From contig NZ_JABTYH010000026.1 in NCBI RefSeq assembly GCF_013314975.1, positions 1 through 64,000 of the forward strand: a stretch of DNA of 64,000 nt, given 5' to 3'. Each line of letters opens with the position of its first letter. The first letter of the stretch is position 1. The stretch comes from Pseudarthrobacter oxydans. Its GTDB lineage: Bacteria > Actinomycetota > Actinomycetes > Actinomycetales > Micrococcaceae. The position numbers and the translations under genes are program-made. This document shows positions 24,100-32,830 of this stretch, in pieces. A model generated the notes under the pieces. That model did not search any database. It saw only the letters and a list, made by a program, of their open reading frames with translations, and had not been told where the DNA came from.

Positions 24100-25452
24100 T
24101 CAGGAGTAGTACTGCCCCAGGGTCTCCGCCTTGAAATCGAAGAAGGTCCCGTCCTCGATGGCGAGGCGGGCGTCGTCCACCATCTTCACCACGAACCGTT
24201 CGTTGTGGATGGAGATCAGCGTGGCGGAGAGCATCTCCTTTGCCTTGAAGAGGTGGTGGATGTAGGCCCGCGAGTAGTTGGTGCAGGCGTAGCAGTCGCA
24301 CCCGTCCTGGAGCGGGCCGAAGTCGCGCTTGTACTTGGCGCCGGAGAGGTTGAAGCGTCCCTGCGGGGTGTAGAAGGCGGAATTGCGGGCCACCCGGGTG
24401 GGGGAGACGCAGTCGAAGGTGTCGGCGCCGTTCTCGATAGCCGTGAAGATGTCGTCCGGTTCCGAGATGCCCAGCAGGTGGCGCGGCTTGTCCTCGGGCA
24501 GTTCCTCGTTGCACCACCGGACAATGGTGCCCAGGTTCTCCTTCTCCAGTGCCCCGCCGATGCCGAACCCGTCGAACGGCATGGCGCCGAGGTCCCGGCA
24601 CGCCTTGCGCCGCAGGTCCTCGTACTGCGCACCCTGGATCACGCCGAACAGGGCCTGGTACGGCTTGCCCGCCCGGGACGAGGTCAGCCGGAAGTGCTCC
24701 TCGATGCAGCGCAACGCCCACAGGCGGGTGCGTTCGAGGGATTCCTCCTGGTACCTGCGGGAGTTCTGCAGGGTGGTCAGCTCATCGAAGGCGAACATGA
24801 TGTCCGCGCCGATCTGGTGCTGCACCTGCATGGAGATTTCGGGGGAGAACCGGTGCCTGTCGCCGTTGAGGTGGCTCTTGAACCACACGCCGTCGTCGTC
24901 AATGTGGGCCAGGCGTTCCTTTCCGGGGGCGACGGCGTCATCCGGCCCGGACGCATCCACGGCTTTCATGTCGATGACCTTCTTGAACCCCGAGCCCAGG
25001 CTCATCACCTGGAATCCACCAGAGTCCGTGAACGTGGGCCCGGACCAGTTCATGAATGCGCCAAGGCCGCCCGCCTCGTCGAGAATGTCCGCGCCGGGCT
25101 GCAGGTACAGGTGGTAGGCGTTGGCCAGCACGGCCTGCGCGCCCAGGTCCGCCACGGCTTCGGGCAGCACCGCCTTGACGGTGGCTTTGGTTCCGACGGC
25201 GATGAACGCGGGCGTCTGGATTTCACCGTGCGGCGTGGAGATGGTCCCGGTCCGTCCCAGGAACCGGCCGCCGTTGGAAGCCACCTGGGCAGCGGTCGGC
25301 GGGCAGTTCTCGCTGAGCCGGGTGCCCACCCGGAAGGAGAATTCCGACTGCCGGTCCGCCGCGGCGCCGGCCGCAGTCCACGGCGCCGTTCCAGTAAGGG
25401 CCGTTTCAGCCGCGGCGGCAGGGAAAGGAGCTGGGGCAGGGTTGGCTGGCAC
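24100..25452 (-). CDS. tgt: tRNA-guanine transglycosylase
   Basis: Exchanges guanine-34 in GUN-anticodon tRNAs for preQ1 or queuine. The catalytic Asp region 'FTDSGGFQVMSLGSG' and the nucleophile context 'FDCVSPTRVARNSAFYTPQG' are intact. 'DGFGIGGALEKENLG' is the substrate loop, and the zinc site is read as CDCYACTNYSRAYIHHLF (three Cys and a His). The likely start is GTG at 25452, giving 450 residues with a Pro/Ala-rich extension of about 40 residues before 'FSFRVGTRLSENCPPTAAQV'. The further upstream reading frame runs into the SRPBCC gene and is unlikely. The YhhQ-type transporter nearby suggests salvage of an imported precursor. Confidence 0.93.
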   Translation of the reverse strand: MPANPAPAPFPAAAAETALTGTAPWTAAGAAADRQSEFSFRVGTRLSENCPPTAAQVASNGGRFLGRTGTISTPHGEIQTPAFIAVGTKATVKAVLPEAVADLGAQAVLANAYHLYLQPGADILDEAGGLGAFMNWSGPTFTDSGGFQVMSLGSGFKKVIDMKAVDASGPDDAVAPGKERLAHIDDDGVWFKSHLNGDRHRFSPEISMQVQHQIGADIMFAFDELTTLQNSRRYQEESLERTRLWALRCIEEHFRLTSSRAGKPYQALFGVIQGAQYEDLRRKACRDLGAMPFDGFGIGGALEKENLGTIVRWCNEELPEDKPRHLLGISEPDDIFTAIENGADTFDCVSPTRVARNSAFYTPQGRFNLSGAKYKRDFGPLQDGCDCYACTNYSRAYIHHLFKAKEMLSATLISIHNERFVVKMVDDARLAIEDGTFFDFKAETLGQYYS

Positions 25453-25498
25453 CGTACCAGTGTGCCAGCTTTCCGTCCCGTCCCGGCAACCGGCCCTG

Positions 25499-26227
25499 TC
25501 AGCTGACCGGTTCGGATGCCGGGTAGTTCCCAGCCCGCCAGGCATCCCAGGAGGAGCGCACGGATTCGAGCCTTGCGGCGCCCAGGTCGTAGGTGGAGAC
25601 GATGACCAGCGAGCCCTCGCCTTCCTCGCGCACGTCCTTGATCGCCGGGTGGTCGGCCACCACCAGGAGCCCCTCCCCATGCTCGGCATAGCTGTGGACA
25701 GTGAGGCCCACCTGGTGGCTGGTCCGGTACCAGACCTTGCCGCTGATCTCCTCGCCGGTCCCCAGTTTCACCTGGTAGTTTTCGCCCGGCGCCGGGACGT
25801 CGGTCAGCCCGAGCTTCTCGATCGCGGAGCCCTCTCCTTCCGTGAGATGCAGGAAGAGGGTGTGTCGTTTGCCGTGCGGATGGCGTTCCAGGGCGAAGCG
25901 GAGCTGCTGCAGGAACGTGAGCCAGCCCTGGGTGATGTCCTCGTCCCAGGCAGCCCATTCGGAGTCGTGGTCCAGTGCCCCGCGGGTCACGCTGACCTGC
26001 GTTCCGTTGGGTACGGGTTTCAGCTCAAAGATGTCCCCGCCGTGGACGGTCAGGCTGGTGTGGTCCGGGGACTCCTCAACATCGCCGGAAAAGTAGATCT
26101 CCTTGATCTCGGAGTCCAGGTCTTCTGCCTGCCAGCCATGCCACTGGGCTACTTTGGACGGTTCCCGCAGCATGGTCCAGACCTGCGGCGCGTCGGCGTT
26201 GATCACTACGCTGAGATTGTTCGTCAT
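25499..26227 (-). CDS. SRPBCC domain-containing protein
   Basis: A 242-residue protein of the START/SRPBCC fold (AHA1/activator or polyketide-cyclase-like). The N-terminal 'SVVINADAPQVWTMLREPSK', where residues A..VW.ML.EP mark the first helix, and 'LTFLQQLRFALERHPHGKR' in the long C-terminal helix are typical. A second part from residue 120 ('VKLGTGEEISGKVWYRTSHQ') looks like a repeat of half the fold, as in two-domain AHSA1 proteins. No enzyme motif is visible. It is upstream of tgt on the same strand with a 46-bp gap. There is no clear Shine-Dalgarno; TACATT lies 7 nt before the ATG, so a leaderless mRNA is possible. Confidence 0.8.
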   Translation of the reverse strand: MTNNLSVVINADAPQVWTMLREPSKVAQWHGWQAEDLDSEIKEIYFSGDVEESPDHTSLTVHGGDIFELKPVPNGTQVSVTRGALDHDSEWAAWDEDITQGWLTFLQQLRFALERHPHGKRHTLFLHLTEGEGSAIEKLGLTDVPAPGENYQVKLGTGEEISGKVWYRTSHQVGLTVHSYAEHGEGLLVVADHPAIKDVREEGEGSLVIVSTYDLGAARLESVRSSWDAWRAGNYPASEPVS

Positions 26228-26312
26228 AGCCCCGAATGTACAACTCCGGCACGGCGCCGGGTAGGGGGCAAATTACCCAACCAGGCACCGTACCGGCGGG
26301 AGGGGTCCGGCG

Positions 26313-27344
26313 TCAGGCGCGGACGGCCTCAAGCTCGTTGCTGATGCGCCGCTCCAGCTCGACCATCCCGATGGTTTCGGAGCCCCCGTGGGCCCGCAGG
26401 AACAGCAGGGACTCGAGCCGCAGCAGCCGCCATTCGCGTTCGGCGTCATGGTTGGAGTTGTCGATGGAGCGGAAAATTTCCTTGTCGTACAGGTTGGGCT
26501 CATTGAGGGAACGCTGCCGTACCTTGGCAGCCATCCTGGCCTTGAATGGGTCCGTCTCCTGGTTTTCCGGGGTCCGGATCAGCTTTTCGTAGACCTCGGC
26601 CCGTTCCGACTGGCCGTTCTGGCGGCAGATGTAGCTGGAGAGCGCCAGGGATGCTTCCACGGATGACCACCGGCCGGGATTCCCGTCGAAGGGAAGGACG
26701 TTGAGGAGGTCGGCCACGGCCAGGGCGCCGTCGGCGTCCTTGAGGGTGATGAACAGCTCATGGGCGAGGTCGCTCAGGTCCTTCAGGCAGCTGCCGGACT
26801 TGAAGTTGACGCCCTTGGCCAGCCGGTCGGACAGCAACAGGACGCCCATCGCGTCAGGATGGGCCTCCGCGGCAGCTTCCACAACGGACTCCGGGGTGCC
26901 CTGCGGGGCGGGAATCAGTGCCAGGTCCTCTTCGCTGGGTCCGCTGAGGGCCGGCGGGACCGGCGGAAGGGGAGGAACGACGACGGCGGGAGCGGCGGCA
27001 GCGGGCGCCGCCTCTTCGCGGAGCTGCCTGGGCTGCTCCTGCCCTGCGTCTTGCCCTGCCTTCTGCCCCGAGCCAGTCGCAGGGCGGGCCGCCCGCGGAA
27101 GCTGGGTGACGGCGTCGGGGTTTTCGTCCACCACCGTCACGGTGGTGCCCACCGCGATGCGCAGGGTTCCGCCGCCGGTAAGGCTGGCGAGCACCAGTGC
27201 GGGGGCTCCGAAGTCGTCCCGCTCCAGCTCGACCTGGTGGACTTCCGCCGTGCGCCCGCCGTCGGGCAGGACAATGTGGGTGCCGGTGGTCAGAGATCCA
27301 GCCTGCTGTTCAAGATGGTGCCTGGCGGCTGGTGTTTCGGTCAT
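26313..27344 (-). CDS. Hypothetical protein with Pro/Ala linker and helical C-terminal domain
   Basis: A 343-residue protein I do not firmly recognise (possibly the DUF6707 group). Three parts are visible. Residues 1-75 are a small beta-rich domain ('HIVLPDGGRTAEVHQVELER', then 'GGGTLRIAVGTTVTVVDEN'). Residues 80-165 are a disordered Gln/Ala/Pro-rich linker. Residues 165-343 are a helical, TPR-like region with 'DLSDLAHELFITLKDADGAL', 'EASLALSSYICRQNGQSERA' and 'WRLLRLESLLFLRAHGGSET'. No signal peptide or membrane span. AAGGACTCCC before the ATG at 27344 is a good ribosome-binding site. A scaffold or interaction role fits the shape but is only a guess. Confidence 0.7.
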   Translation of the reverse strand: MTETPAARHHLEQQAGSLTTGTHIVLPDGGRTAEVHQVELERDDFGAPALVLASLTGGGTLRIAVGTTVTVVDENPDAVTQLPRAARPATGSGQKAGQDAGQEQPRQLREEAAPAAAAPAVVVPPLPPVPPALSGPSEEDLALIPAPQGTPESVVEAAAEAHPDAMGVLLLSDRLAKGVNFKSGSCLKDLSDLAHELFITLKDADGALAVADLLNVLPFDGNPGRWSSVEASLALSSYICRQNGQSERAEVYEKLIRTPENQETDPFKARMAAKVRQRSLNEPNLYDKEIFRSIDNSNHDAEREWRLLRLESLLFLRAHGGSETIGMVELERRISNELEAVRA

Positions 27345-27432
27345 GGGAGTCCTTAAGTTCTCTTGCGGTCCGCCCTACAGTCTACAAAGGCGGGCACCTA
27401 AAATCGGGGACCCCCAGGTTCCGGCGTGAGTG

Positions 27433-27972
27433 TCAGAAGCCGACGCCGGCGAAGGCCAGCGCCTGGCGGATGAGGCTGCCGCGGCCGCCGACGAACTCCA
27501 TCTGGACGCCGGGGCTGAGGACTTCCTCGGGGGTCATCCAGGTCAGTTCCAGGGCGTCCTGGCGGGGCTCGCATTCACCCGTGACCGGGATGACGTAGGC
27601 CAAGGCCACGGCGTGTTGCCGCTCGTCCGTGAAGCCGGTCTGGGACGGTGCGGGAAAGTATTCCGCCACGGTGAAGGGCACCGGGCTGATGGGGAGCTGC
27701 GGGAACGCCAGCGGTCCCAGGTCCTTTTCCATGTGCCGCAGCAGGGCAGCGCGGATGGTCTCGCGGTAGATGACGCGGCCCGAGACCAGGGAGCGGACCA
27801 TGGTCCCGTCCTCATCCGCCTGGAGCAGGGTTCCCACCTCATTGACGAAGCCCAGCGGGTCCAGCCTGACCGGCACAGCCTCCACATAGACCATGGGCAG
27901 CCGCCCGCGTGCCTCAAAGAGGTCTTCTTCGGAGAGCCAGCCGGGATTCGGGTCAGGGGTGCGCACGTTCAT
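27433..27972 (-). CDS. NUDIX-fold protein (DUF4916-like) with degenerate Nudix box
   Basis: A 179-residue protein of the NUDIX fold. The Nudix-box region reads GRVIYRETIRAALLRHMEKD: the G-x5-E spacing and central Arg are kept, but RE-x-x-EE has become RH-x-x-KD, so key metal-binding glutamates are missing. The surrounding strands 'VYVEAVPVRLDPLGFVNEVG' and 'AVALAYVIPVTGECEPRQDA' fit the fold. Close relatives are annotated as DUF4916/NUDIX proteins and are common in actinobacteria. Pyrophosphohydrolase activity is therefore doubtful. It is monocistronic or follows the VOC gene; no strong ribosome-binding site is seen at 27972. Confidence 0.8.
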   Translation of the reverse strand: MNVRTPDPNPGWLSEEDLFEARGRLPMVYVEAVPVRLDPLGFVNEVGTLLQADEDGTMVRSLVSGRVIYRETIRAALLRHMEKDLGPLAFPQLPISPVPFTVAEYFPAPSQTGFTDERQHAVALAYVIPVTGECEPRQDALELTWMTPEEVLSPGVQMEFVGGRGSLIRQALAFAGVGF

Positions 27973-28066
27973 GGTTAAGTTCTACCCCATGGGACGCTGC
28001 GTGACGGGTGGAACTCAGCTGCCGGCGGAATGCGTCGGGTCATCCGGCCTTCCCGTGGAGGTCCTG

Positions 28067-28792
28067 TCACGCGTGACGCTGGGAGATCCAGAGCGTCGCC
28101 GGCACGTGCGCAGCTGCCCCGGCATCCGGGTTGGCAACGTGGAGGGTGCGCGCGAAGGCTTCCTCCGTGATGCCGGCCTGGATACCCGCTGAGGCGAGGC
28201 GTTCCCGCAAAGGTTCCAGTCCGCCGTCGTACTCAAAACCCAGGCCGGAACGCGGCGCCCCCGAGGCCGGCCGGACCATCAGGACCCCGCCGTTCTTGGC
28301 GGTGAAGTCGGCGGTGTCGTCCTGGTCCGGAACCGGACGCGGACGCGCGCCCACCTGCTGCAGGGTGCGGGAGGCAGAGGCGGGGTCCTCCGTGAACCAG
28401 ACCCCGACGACGGCCAGGGCAGGATCGGCGTCGGCACACTGGGCGCCGTGGGCGGCTTTGTCCGCAAGGAAGCTGAAACCGTCGGGAGCCGTGATCCGGC
28501 AGGCGTCGCCATGGTCCGCGGCGACCAGCTCTGCGGGTGTGGTGCCATCTTCCGCAGCAGCCAGGTTGGTGCGCCGGGCGAACTCCGCAAGGTCCCCCAC
28601 CTCCACTGCCAGCGCGGTGCTGCCGTCTTCCGCGGCCCCCTCGGGGACGGCGTGGAGGGCCAGGCGTCCCAGCCCGGCGTCGAAAACCTGCCAGCCGGCG
28701 TCGTTCTCGGTCCGGACCATGCCCAGGGCGGTGAGGAGCCTGCCCCAGGAATCCAGCCTGGACGTGAAGTGGAGGGGGCGCACACGGAGCAT
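28067..28792 (-). CDS. VOC family protein
   Basis: A 241-residue vicinal-oxygen-chelate protein made of two betaalphabetabetabeta modules (about residues 1-105 and 115-235). The start 'MLRVRPLHFTSRLDSWGRLL' and 'LAVVGVWFTEDPASASRTLQ', the start of the second module, are typical. AAGGAAA precedes the ATG at 28792; the much longer reading frame upstream is low-complexity and not supported. Metal-ligand positions are poorly conserved, so it may be a binding or resistance protein (bleomycin-resistance/glyoxalase-like) rather than an enzyme. It is divergent from the YdeI-type gene. Confidence 0.82.
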   Translation of the reverse strand: MLRVRPLHFTSRLDSWGRLLTALGMVRTENDAGWQVFDAGLGRLALHAVPEGAAEDGSTALAVEVGDLAEFARRTNLAAAEDGTTPAELVAADHGDACRITAPDGFSFLADKAAHGAQCADADPALAVVGVWFTEDPASASRTLQQVGARPRPVPDQDDTADFTAKNGGVLMVRPASGAPRSGLGFEYDGGLEPLRERLASAGIQAGITEEAFARTLHVANPDAGAAAHVPATLWISQRHA

Positions 28793-28905
28793 CTTGGTTT
28801 CCTTAATCCTCGGTATCCAGGGACCTCTAGGCCCATGATGCCACGGCGCCGGCGCTTGTGGAGAGGGGCTGCCGTGGTGCCGTGATGCGGGGGCAGAATA
28901 GGGCC

Positions 28906-29508
28906 ATGACCGTTGAACTTGAGGAGCTGCTGCTGCCGGACGCGGCGGCGTGGCGCCGGTGGCTGGAGGCAAACCACAGCACCAGTCCCGGGGTGTGGCT
29001 GGTCCTGCACAAGAAGGGCGGAAACGTGACGGAACTGGATTACGCCGCGGCGCTGGATGAGGCCCTGTGCTTCGGCTGGATCGATGGCCAGGCGCGCCGC
29101 CGTGATGAGCAAACGTCGCTCCAGCGGATGACACCGCGCCGGCCCAGGAGCCCGTGGTCTGCCAGGAATGTCGGCCATGTGGCGCGCCTGGACGCGGCAG
29201 GCCGGATGACCGATGCCGGCTGGGCAGCCGTGAATGCGGCGAAGGCCGATGGCCGCTGGGACAATGCGTACGGCGGCCAGGCGGTGGCGGAGGTCCCGGC
29301 TGACCTGGCGGCGGCCATCGCCGCGGTTCCAGCCGCCCAGGCGATGTTCGATGTCCTCACCGGGACAAACCGGTTCGCAATGATTTACCGGGTCAACTCC
29401 GCTGTCCGGCCTGCCACCCGCGCGAAGAGGATCACTGACTTCGTGGAGATGCTGGCGCGCGGGGAATCGCTCTATCCGCAGAAGAAGCGTCCCGGCGGCG
29501 TGGCCTGA
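28906..29508 (+). CDS. YdeI/OmpD-associated family protein
   Basis: A 200-residue protein of the YdeI (OmpD-associated, DUF1801-like/Bacteriocin-protection) family. The signature 'EALCFGWIDGQARRRDEQTS', followed by 'MTPRRPRSPWSARN', is diagnostic, and the C-terminal 'KRITDFVEMLARGESLYPQK' matches the family tail. The start at 28906 (MTVELEELLLPDAAAW) matches family N-termini. No membrane segment. Its biochemical role is not established; family members have been linked to peptide resistance. Confidence 0.88.
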   Translation: MTVELEELLLPDAAAWRRWLEANHSTSPGVWLVLHKKGGNVTELDYAAALDEALCFGWIDGQARRRDEQTSLQRMTPRRPRSPWSARNVGHVARLDAAGRMTDAGWAAVNAAKADGRWDNAYGGQAVAEVPADLAAAIAAVPAAQAMFDVLTGTNRFAMIYRVNSAVRPATRAKRITDFVEMLARGESLYPQKKRPGGVA

Positions 29509-29543
29509 CCGTACGGGAAGTGGATCCAGGAATCCGTGCCCGG

Positions 29544-29619
29544 TTGGGTTCCTGCCGGCCTGCCTGTAAAATTGACGGTTCACTTGCGCTGGTGCCGTTC
29601 CCCTGCTGGGGAGCGGCAC
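29544..29619 (+). promoter_or_regulatory. Promoter and leader hairpin of the GH32 gene
   Basis: TTGGGT (29544-29549) and TAAAAT (29567-29572) are 17 bp apart and would start transcription near 29579. The leader then contains GTGCCGTTCCCC (29592-29603) pairing with GGGGAGCGGCAC (29608-29619) over a TGCT loop, a 12-bp RNA stem with one U-G pair. It may be a transcript-stability or repressor element. Confidence 0.4.
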
Positions 29620-29647
29620 TTGTGCGTTCAGCGACGGATCGAAAACC

Positions 29648-31603
29648 ATGCCCCGAAAAATCCTCGGACCTGTACTCCCTGCCCTTAGAAACCGGCCCCT
29701 GCTCTGGGTGGTTGCCGCCGTGGCCGCTGCCCTGGCCCTGGTGGTTTCCCTGCTGCTCGCCGGCAACGTCCGGACGGGGCCGGCCGCCGTTGCCGGCCGC
29801 GTCCTGGACGGTGTTGCGTCGGCGCAGGCAACGGCCAGGGACTCCACCGGCAGCTACGCGACGCTGTGGCTGGACGGCGGGGACACCACGCTCGTGGACC
29901 GTGGCCGGGCGCTCGACGCCGAGGGCGCGGAGGATGTGCGGAGCATTGAATGCGGTGCGGGCTGGCTGGCCGGAGCGCGCGTGGACGGCAAGGTTTTCCT
30001 GCGAAGCAGCGCGGCCCCGGACACGGTTGGGGATGCTGCTGCGGCGCGCCTTCCTGACTGCATCAGCACCGAGGCGCGCGATGCCCTGCTGGCTGACCTC
30101 GGCGTGGACCGGACGTGGCCCGCGCCGGCTGCGGACCGCTTCGAGCCGCCCGCGGGGGAGTACCGCCCCGCCTACCACCTCACACCGGACCAGCGCTGGA
30201 TGAACGATCCCCAGAAGCCGTTCTTCCTGGACGGCCAGTGGCACTACTACTACCTGTACAACGCCGATTACCCGGAAGGGAACGGCACCGAATGGTTCCA
30301 CGCCACCAGCACCGACCTGGTCAACTGGAAAAACGAGGGCGTGGCCATCGGGAAGTACCGCAACGGACTCGGCGATATCGAGACCGGCACAGCGGTGGTG
30401 GATACGGAAGGCACCGCGGGATTCGGCAAGGGAGCCGTGATCGCGGTCCTTACCCAGCAGCATGACGGCGTCCAGCGGCAGTCACTGTTCTACTCCACGG
30501 ACAACGGCTACAGCTTCCAGAACCACGAACAGAACCCGGTGATGGAGAACCCCGGCGAGGAGCACTGGCGGGATCCCCGCATTGTCCGCGACGACGCCAA
30601 CAACCAGTGGCTGATGCTGCTGGCCGAAGGCCACAAAATCGGCTTCTACACGTCCCCGGACCTCAAGGACTGGACCTATGTTTCGGCATTTGAGCGCGAC
30701 GGGCTGGGCATCCTTGAGTGCCCGGACTTCTTCCAGCTGGACGTCGACGGCGATCCCTCCAAACGGACCTGGGTGCTGGCCGCCAGCGCTAACGGCGCGG
30801 ACGAGGGCCGCACTACCGGGCTGGCGTACTGGACCGGCAGCTTTGACGGAAAGGGCTTCACGCCCGACGGAGACCACCAGTGGCTCGACGGCGGAACGGA
30901 CTTCTACGCCGCCGTCACCTGGGATGATCCGCGCCTGACGGACGGCCAGCGGAAGGCCTCGCGGCACGCCATCGGCTGGATGAACAACTGGGCGTACGCC
31001 CGGGAATTGCCCACCGGCGATTGGTTCGGGGCGGCCTCCGTGGTGCGTGACATCCGGCTGGTGTCCGACGGCGATCGCCCGGTTTTGGCCTCGGCGCCCA
31101 CCCGTGCGCTGGCGTCCCTGGAGGGGAGCCCGGAGCGGATCCCTGCGGGAACGGCCCGCGAAGGCGCGGGGGAGCCGTTGCCGGTTCCGGACAGCGGTGC
31201 GTTCAAGGTGGACCTGGAACTGGAAAGGCCTGCATCCGGCCGCGGTGAAGCCCGTGTCCTCCTGCAAAGCGCCGGCAAGGTTTACGCCACGGTGGGCTAC
31301 GACTTCGGGACCGGGCAGGCCTTTGTGGTCCGGGACGGGGATTCGGTGGCGCAGGCTGCCGGCGGCCCGGCGGAGGGGTACCGGACGGTGAGCTCGGCCA
31401 GTGGCAACACCGACGCGGACACGGTTCAGCTGGCCGCCTATATTGACCGGTCTTCCGTGGAAGTCTTCGTGGACGGCGGCCGCGAGACGCTGACCTCGCT
31501 GGTCTTCCCGCCGGCGGGGGCCAAGGACGTCCGGCTTGCGGCTTCGGGTGGTGCCGTCGGCATCAGGGGCGGCACCGTCACGCCTCTTGCCGCCATCCGC
31601 TGA
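29648..31603 (+). CDS. Membrane-anchored GH32 beta-fructosidase (levanase/inulinase-like)
   Basis: A 651-residue fructan hydrolase of GH32. An N-terminal hydrophobic segment (about residues 19-38, 'LLWVVAAVAAALALVVSLLL') is a signal anchor. A 120-residue region resembling secreted pilin-like domains follows ('GRVLDGVASAQATARDSTGS', then YATLW). The five-bladed propeller starts near residue 175, with WMNDPQ (nucleophile Asp, about 186), RDP in 'HWRDPRI' (about 307) and the acid/base EC in 'GILECPDFFQ' (about 357). The C-terminal beta-sandwich includes 'VQLAAYIDRSSVEVFVDGGR'. It probably releases fructose from levan, inulin or sucrose at the cell surface. No fructose transporter lies next to it. 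Confidence 0.93.
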   Translation: MPRKILGPVLPALRNRPLLWVVAAVAAALALVVSLLLAGNVRTGPAAVAGRVLDGVASAQATARDSTGSYATLWLDGGDTTLVDRGRALDAEGAEDVRSIECGAGWLAGARVDGKVFLRSSAAPDTVGDAAAARLPDCISTEARDALLADLGVDRTWPAPAADRFEPPAGEYRPAYHLTPDQRWMNDPQKPFFLDGQWHYYYLYNADYPEGNGTEWFHATSTDLVNWKNEGVAIGKYRNGLGDIETGTAVVDTEGTAGFGKGAVIAVLTQQHDGVQRQSLFYSTDNGYSFQNHEQNPVMENPGEEHWRDPRIVRDDANNQWLMLLAEGHKIGFYTSPDLKDWTYVSAFERDGLGILECPDFFQLDVDGDPSKRTWVLAASANGADEGRTTGLAYWTGSFDGKGFTPDGDHQWLDGGTDFYAAVTWDDPRLTDGQRKASRHAIGWMNNWAYARELPTGDWFGAASVVRDIRLVSDGDRPVLASAPTRALASLEGSPERIPAGTAREGAGEPLPVPDSGAFKVDLELERPASGRGEARVLLQSAGKVYATVGYDFGTGQAFVVRDGDSVAQAAGGPAEGYRTVSSASGNTDADTVQLAAYIDRSSVEVFVDGGRETLTSLVFPPAGAKDVRLAASGGAVGIRGGTVTPLAAIR

Positions 31604-31625
31604 GCCGGACGTCCGGTGGCGAACT

Positions 31626-31651
31626 TGGGCCCGCGCCTGTGCGCGGGCCCA
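31626..31651 (+). terminator. Terminator hairpin after the GH32 gene
   Basis: TGGGCCCGCGC (31626-31636) and GCGCGGGCCCA (31641-31651) form a perfect 11-bp GC-rich stem over CTGT, 22 bp after the GH32 stop and just before the convergent ABC ATPase stop. There is no long T-run. ACTGTTCAGGAAT follows and recurs 17 bp later across the end of the ABC gene. Confidence 0.6.
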
Positions 31652-31672
31652 CTGTTCAGGAATGGAGACTGT

Positions 31673-32830
31673 TCAGGAATCGAGCGGGAATGCCACGCCT
31701 TCACCCACCACACGCAGGCACAGCTCCATGCCCGGGCGGGCGATGGATGCGTTCCAGTGCCGGATGGTGATGATCTCGCCGCCGCCGGGGTAGCGGTGGT
31801 CGGGGGTGGAGGCCAGCTGCGGCGGGACCGAGAGCTTCAGCCGGACGGTGGTTTCCGGACCAAAGTAGTCCGTGTCCACCACCACGCCGCGGATGGCCGC
31901 GTCCTCGGCAATCCGGATCTGCTCCGGCCTCAGCATCAGCTGCACCCGGCCCTGGGCCGGCGGCCTGCGGACGGGGATGGCACCCAGGGAACAGGTGGCG
32001 AGCGATCCCTCAAGCCAGGCATCGAGGATGACGGCGTCTCCAAGGAACTCCGCTGTGGCACGGTCCGCGGGGCGGGTATACACCACGAACGGGTTGCCGA
32101 TCTGGGCGAGTTTGCCGCCGCGCATCACGGCCACCTGGTCCGCGAAGGACAGTGCCTCGGCCTGGTCGTGGGTGACCAGGATGGTGGTGACCCCCGCCTC
32201 GTTCAGGACCTTGGCCACGGCACGGCGGGTGGCCACCCTGAGTCCCGCGTCGAGTGCTGAAAAAGGCTCATCCAGGAGCATCAGTTCCGGCTCGCGCGCC
32301 AGGGCCCGCGCCAGGGCCACCCGCTGCTGCTGCCCGCCGGACAGCTGGTGCGGGCGGCGCTTGGCCATGGCCGGGTCCAGGGACACCATTTCCAGCAACT
32401 CGCTGACCCGTCCGGCCACCGCCCGCCGGCCGCCCGGCAGGCGGTCCTGGTCCAGCCCGAACGCGATGTTCTGCCCCACGCTCAGGTGCGGGAACAGGGC
32501 GCCGTCCTGGGCCACGTACCCAATGTGCCGTTTATGCGCCGGCACCCACACGCCGTCGCCCGCCACCTTGGCGCCGTTCAGCGCGATGCTGCCCGTGTCC
32601 GGGTGCTCAAACCCGGCAATCAGCCGGAGCAGGGTGGTCTTGCCCGATCCGGAGGGTCCCACAATGGCAGTGGTTCCGCCCCTGGCCACGGAAAGGTTGA
32701 CGCCCTTCAGGACGGCCTGGTTGCCGAAGTTCTTGGTGACGTCGGTGATCTCCAGGTGGCTGTTGGTGGTGGGTGCCACGGACGGGGCCACCCGCGGCTC
32801 AGGCAACCTGGAAGGGGCTTGTTCTGTCAC
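31673..32830 (-). CDS. fbpC: Ferric iron ABC transporter ATP-binding protein
   Basis: A 385-residue ATPase of the FbpC/PotA type. Walker A is GPSGSGKT near residue 58, the signature is LSGGQQQR (about 162), Walker B is 'ELMLLDEPFSALDA' and the switch His is in 'TILVTHDQAEAL'. A C-terminal TOBE-type regulatory domain begins near residue 270 ('VQLMLRPEQIRIAEDAAIRG'). The GTG start overlaps the permease stop (GTGA). It powers uptake by the permease and iron-binding protein encoded just upstream. Confidence 0.9.
   Translation of the reverse strand: MTEQAPSRLPEPRVAPSVAPTTNSHLEITDVTKNFGNQAVLKGVNLSVARGGTTAIVGPSGSGKTTLLRLIAGFEHPDTGSIALNGAKVAGDGVWVPAHKRHIGYVAQDGALFPHLSVGQNIAFGLDQDRLPGGRRAVAGRVSELLEMVSLDPAMAKRRPHQLSGGQQQRVALARALAREPELMLLDEPFSALDAGLRVATRRAVAKVLNEAGVTTILVTHDQAEALSFADQVAVMRGGKLAQIGNPFVVYTRPADRATAEFLGDAVILDAWLEGSLATCSLGAIPVRRPPAQGRVQLMLRPEQIRIAEDAAIRGVVVDTDYFGPETTVRLKLSVPPQLASTPDHRYPGGGEIITIRHWNASIARPGMELCLRVVGEGVAFPLDS

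Noticed and set aside
25453..25689. An N-terminal extension of Tgt upstream of 25452
   Set aside because: It would overlap the SRPBCC gene, and its composition (Trp/Ser/Arg-rich) is that of a shadow frame.
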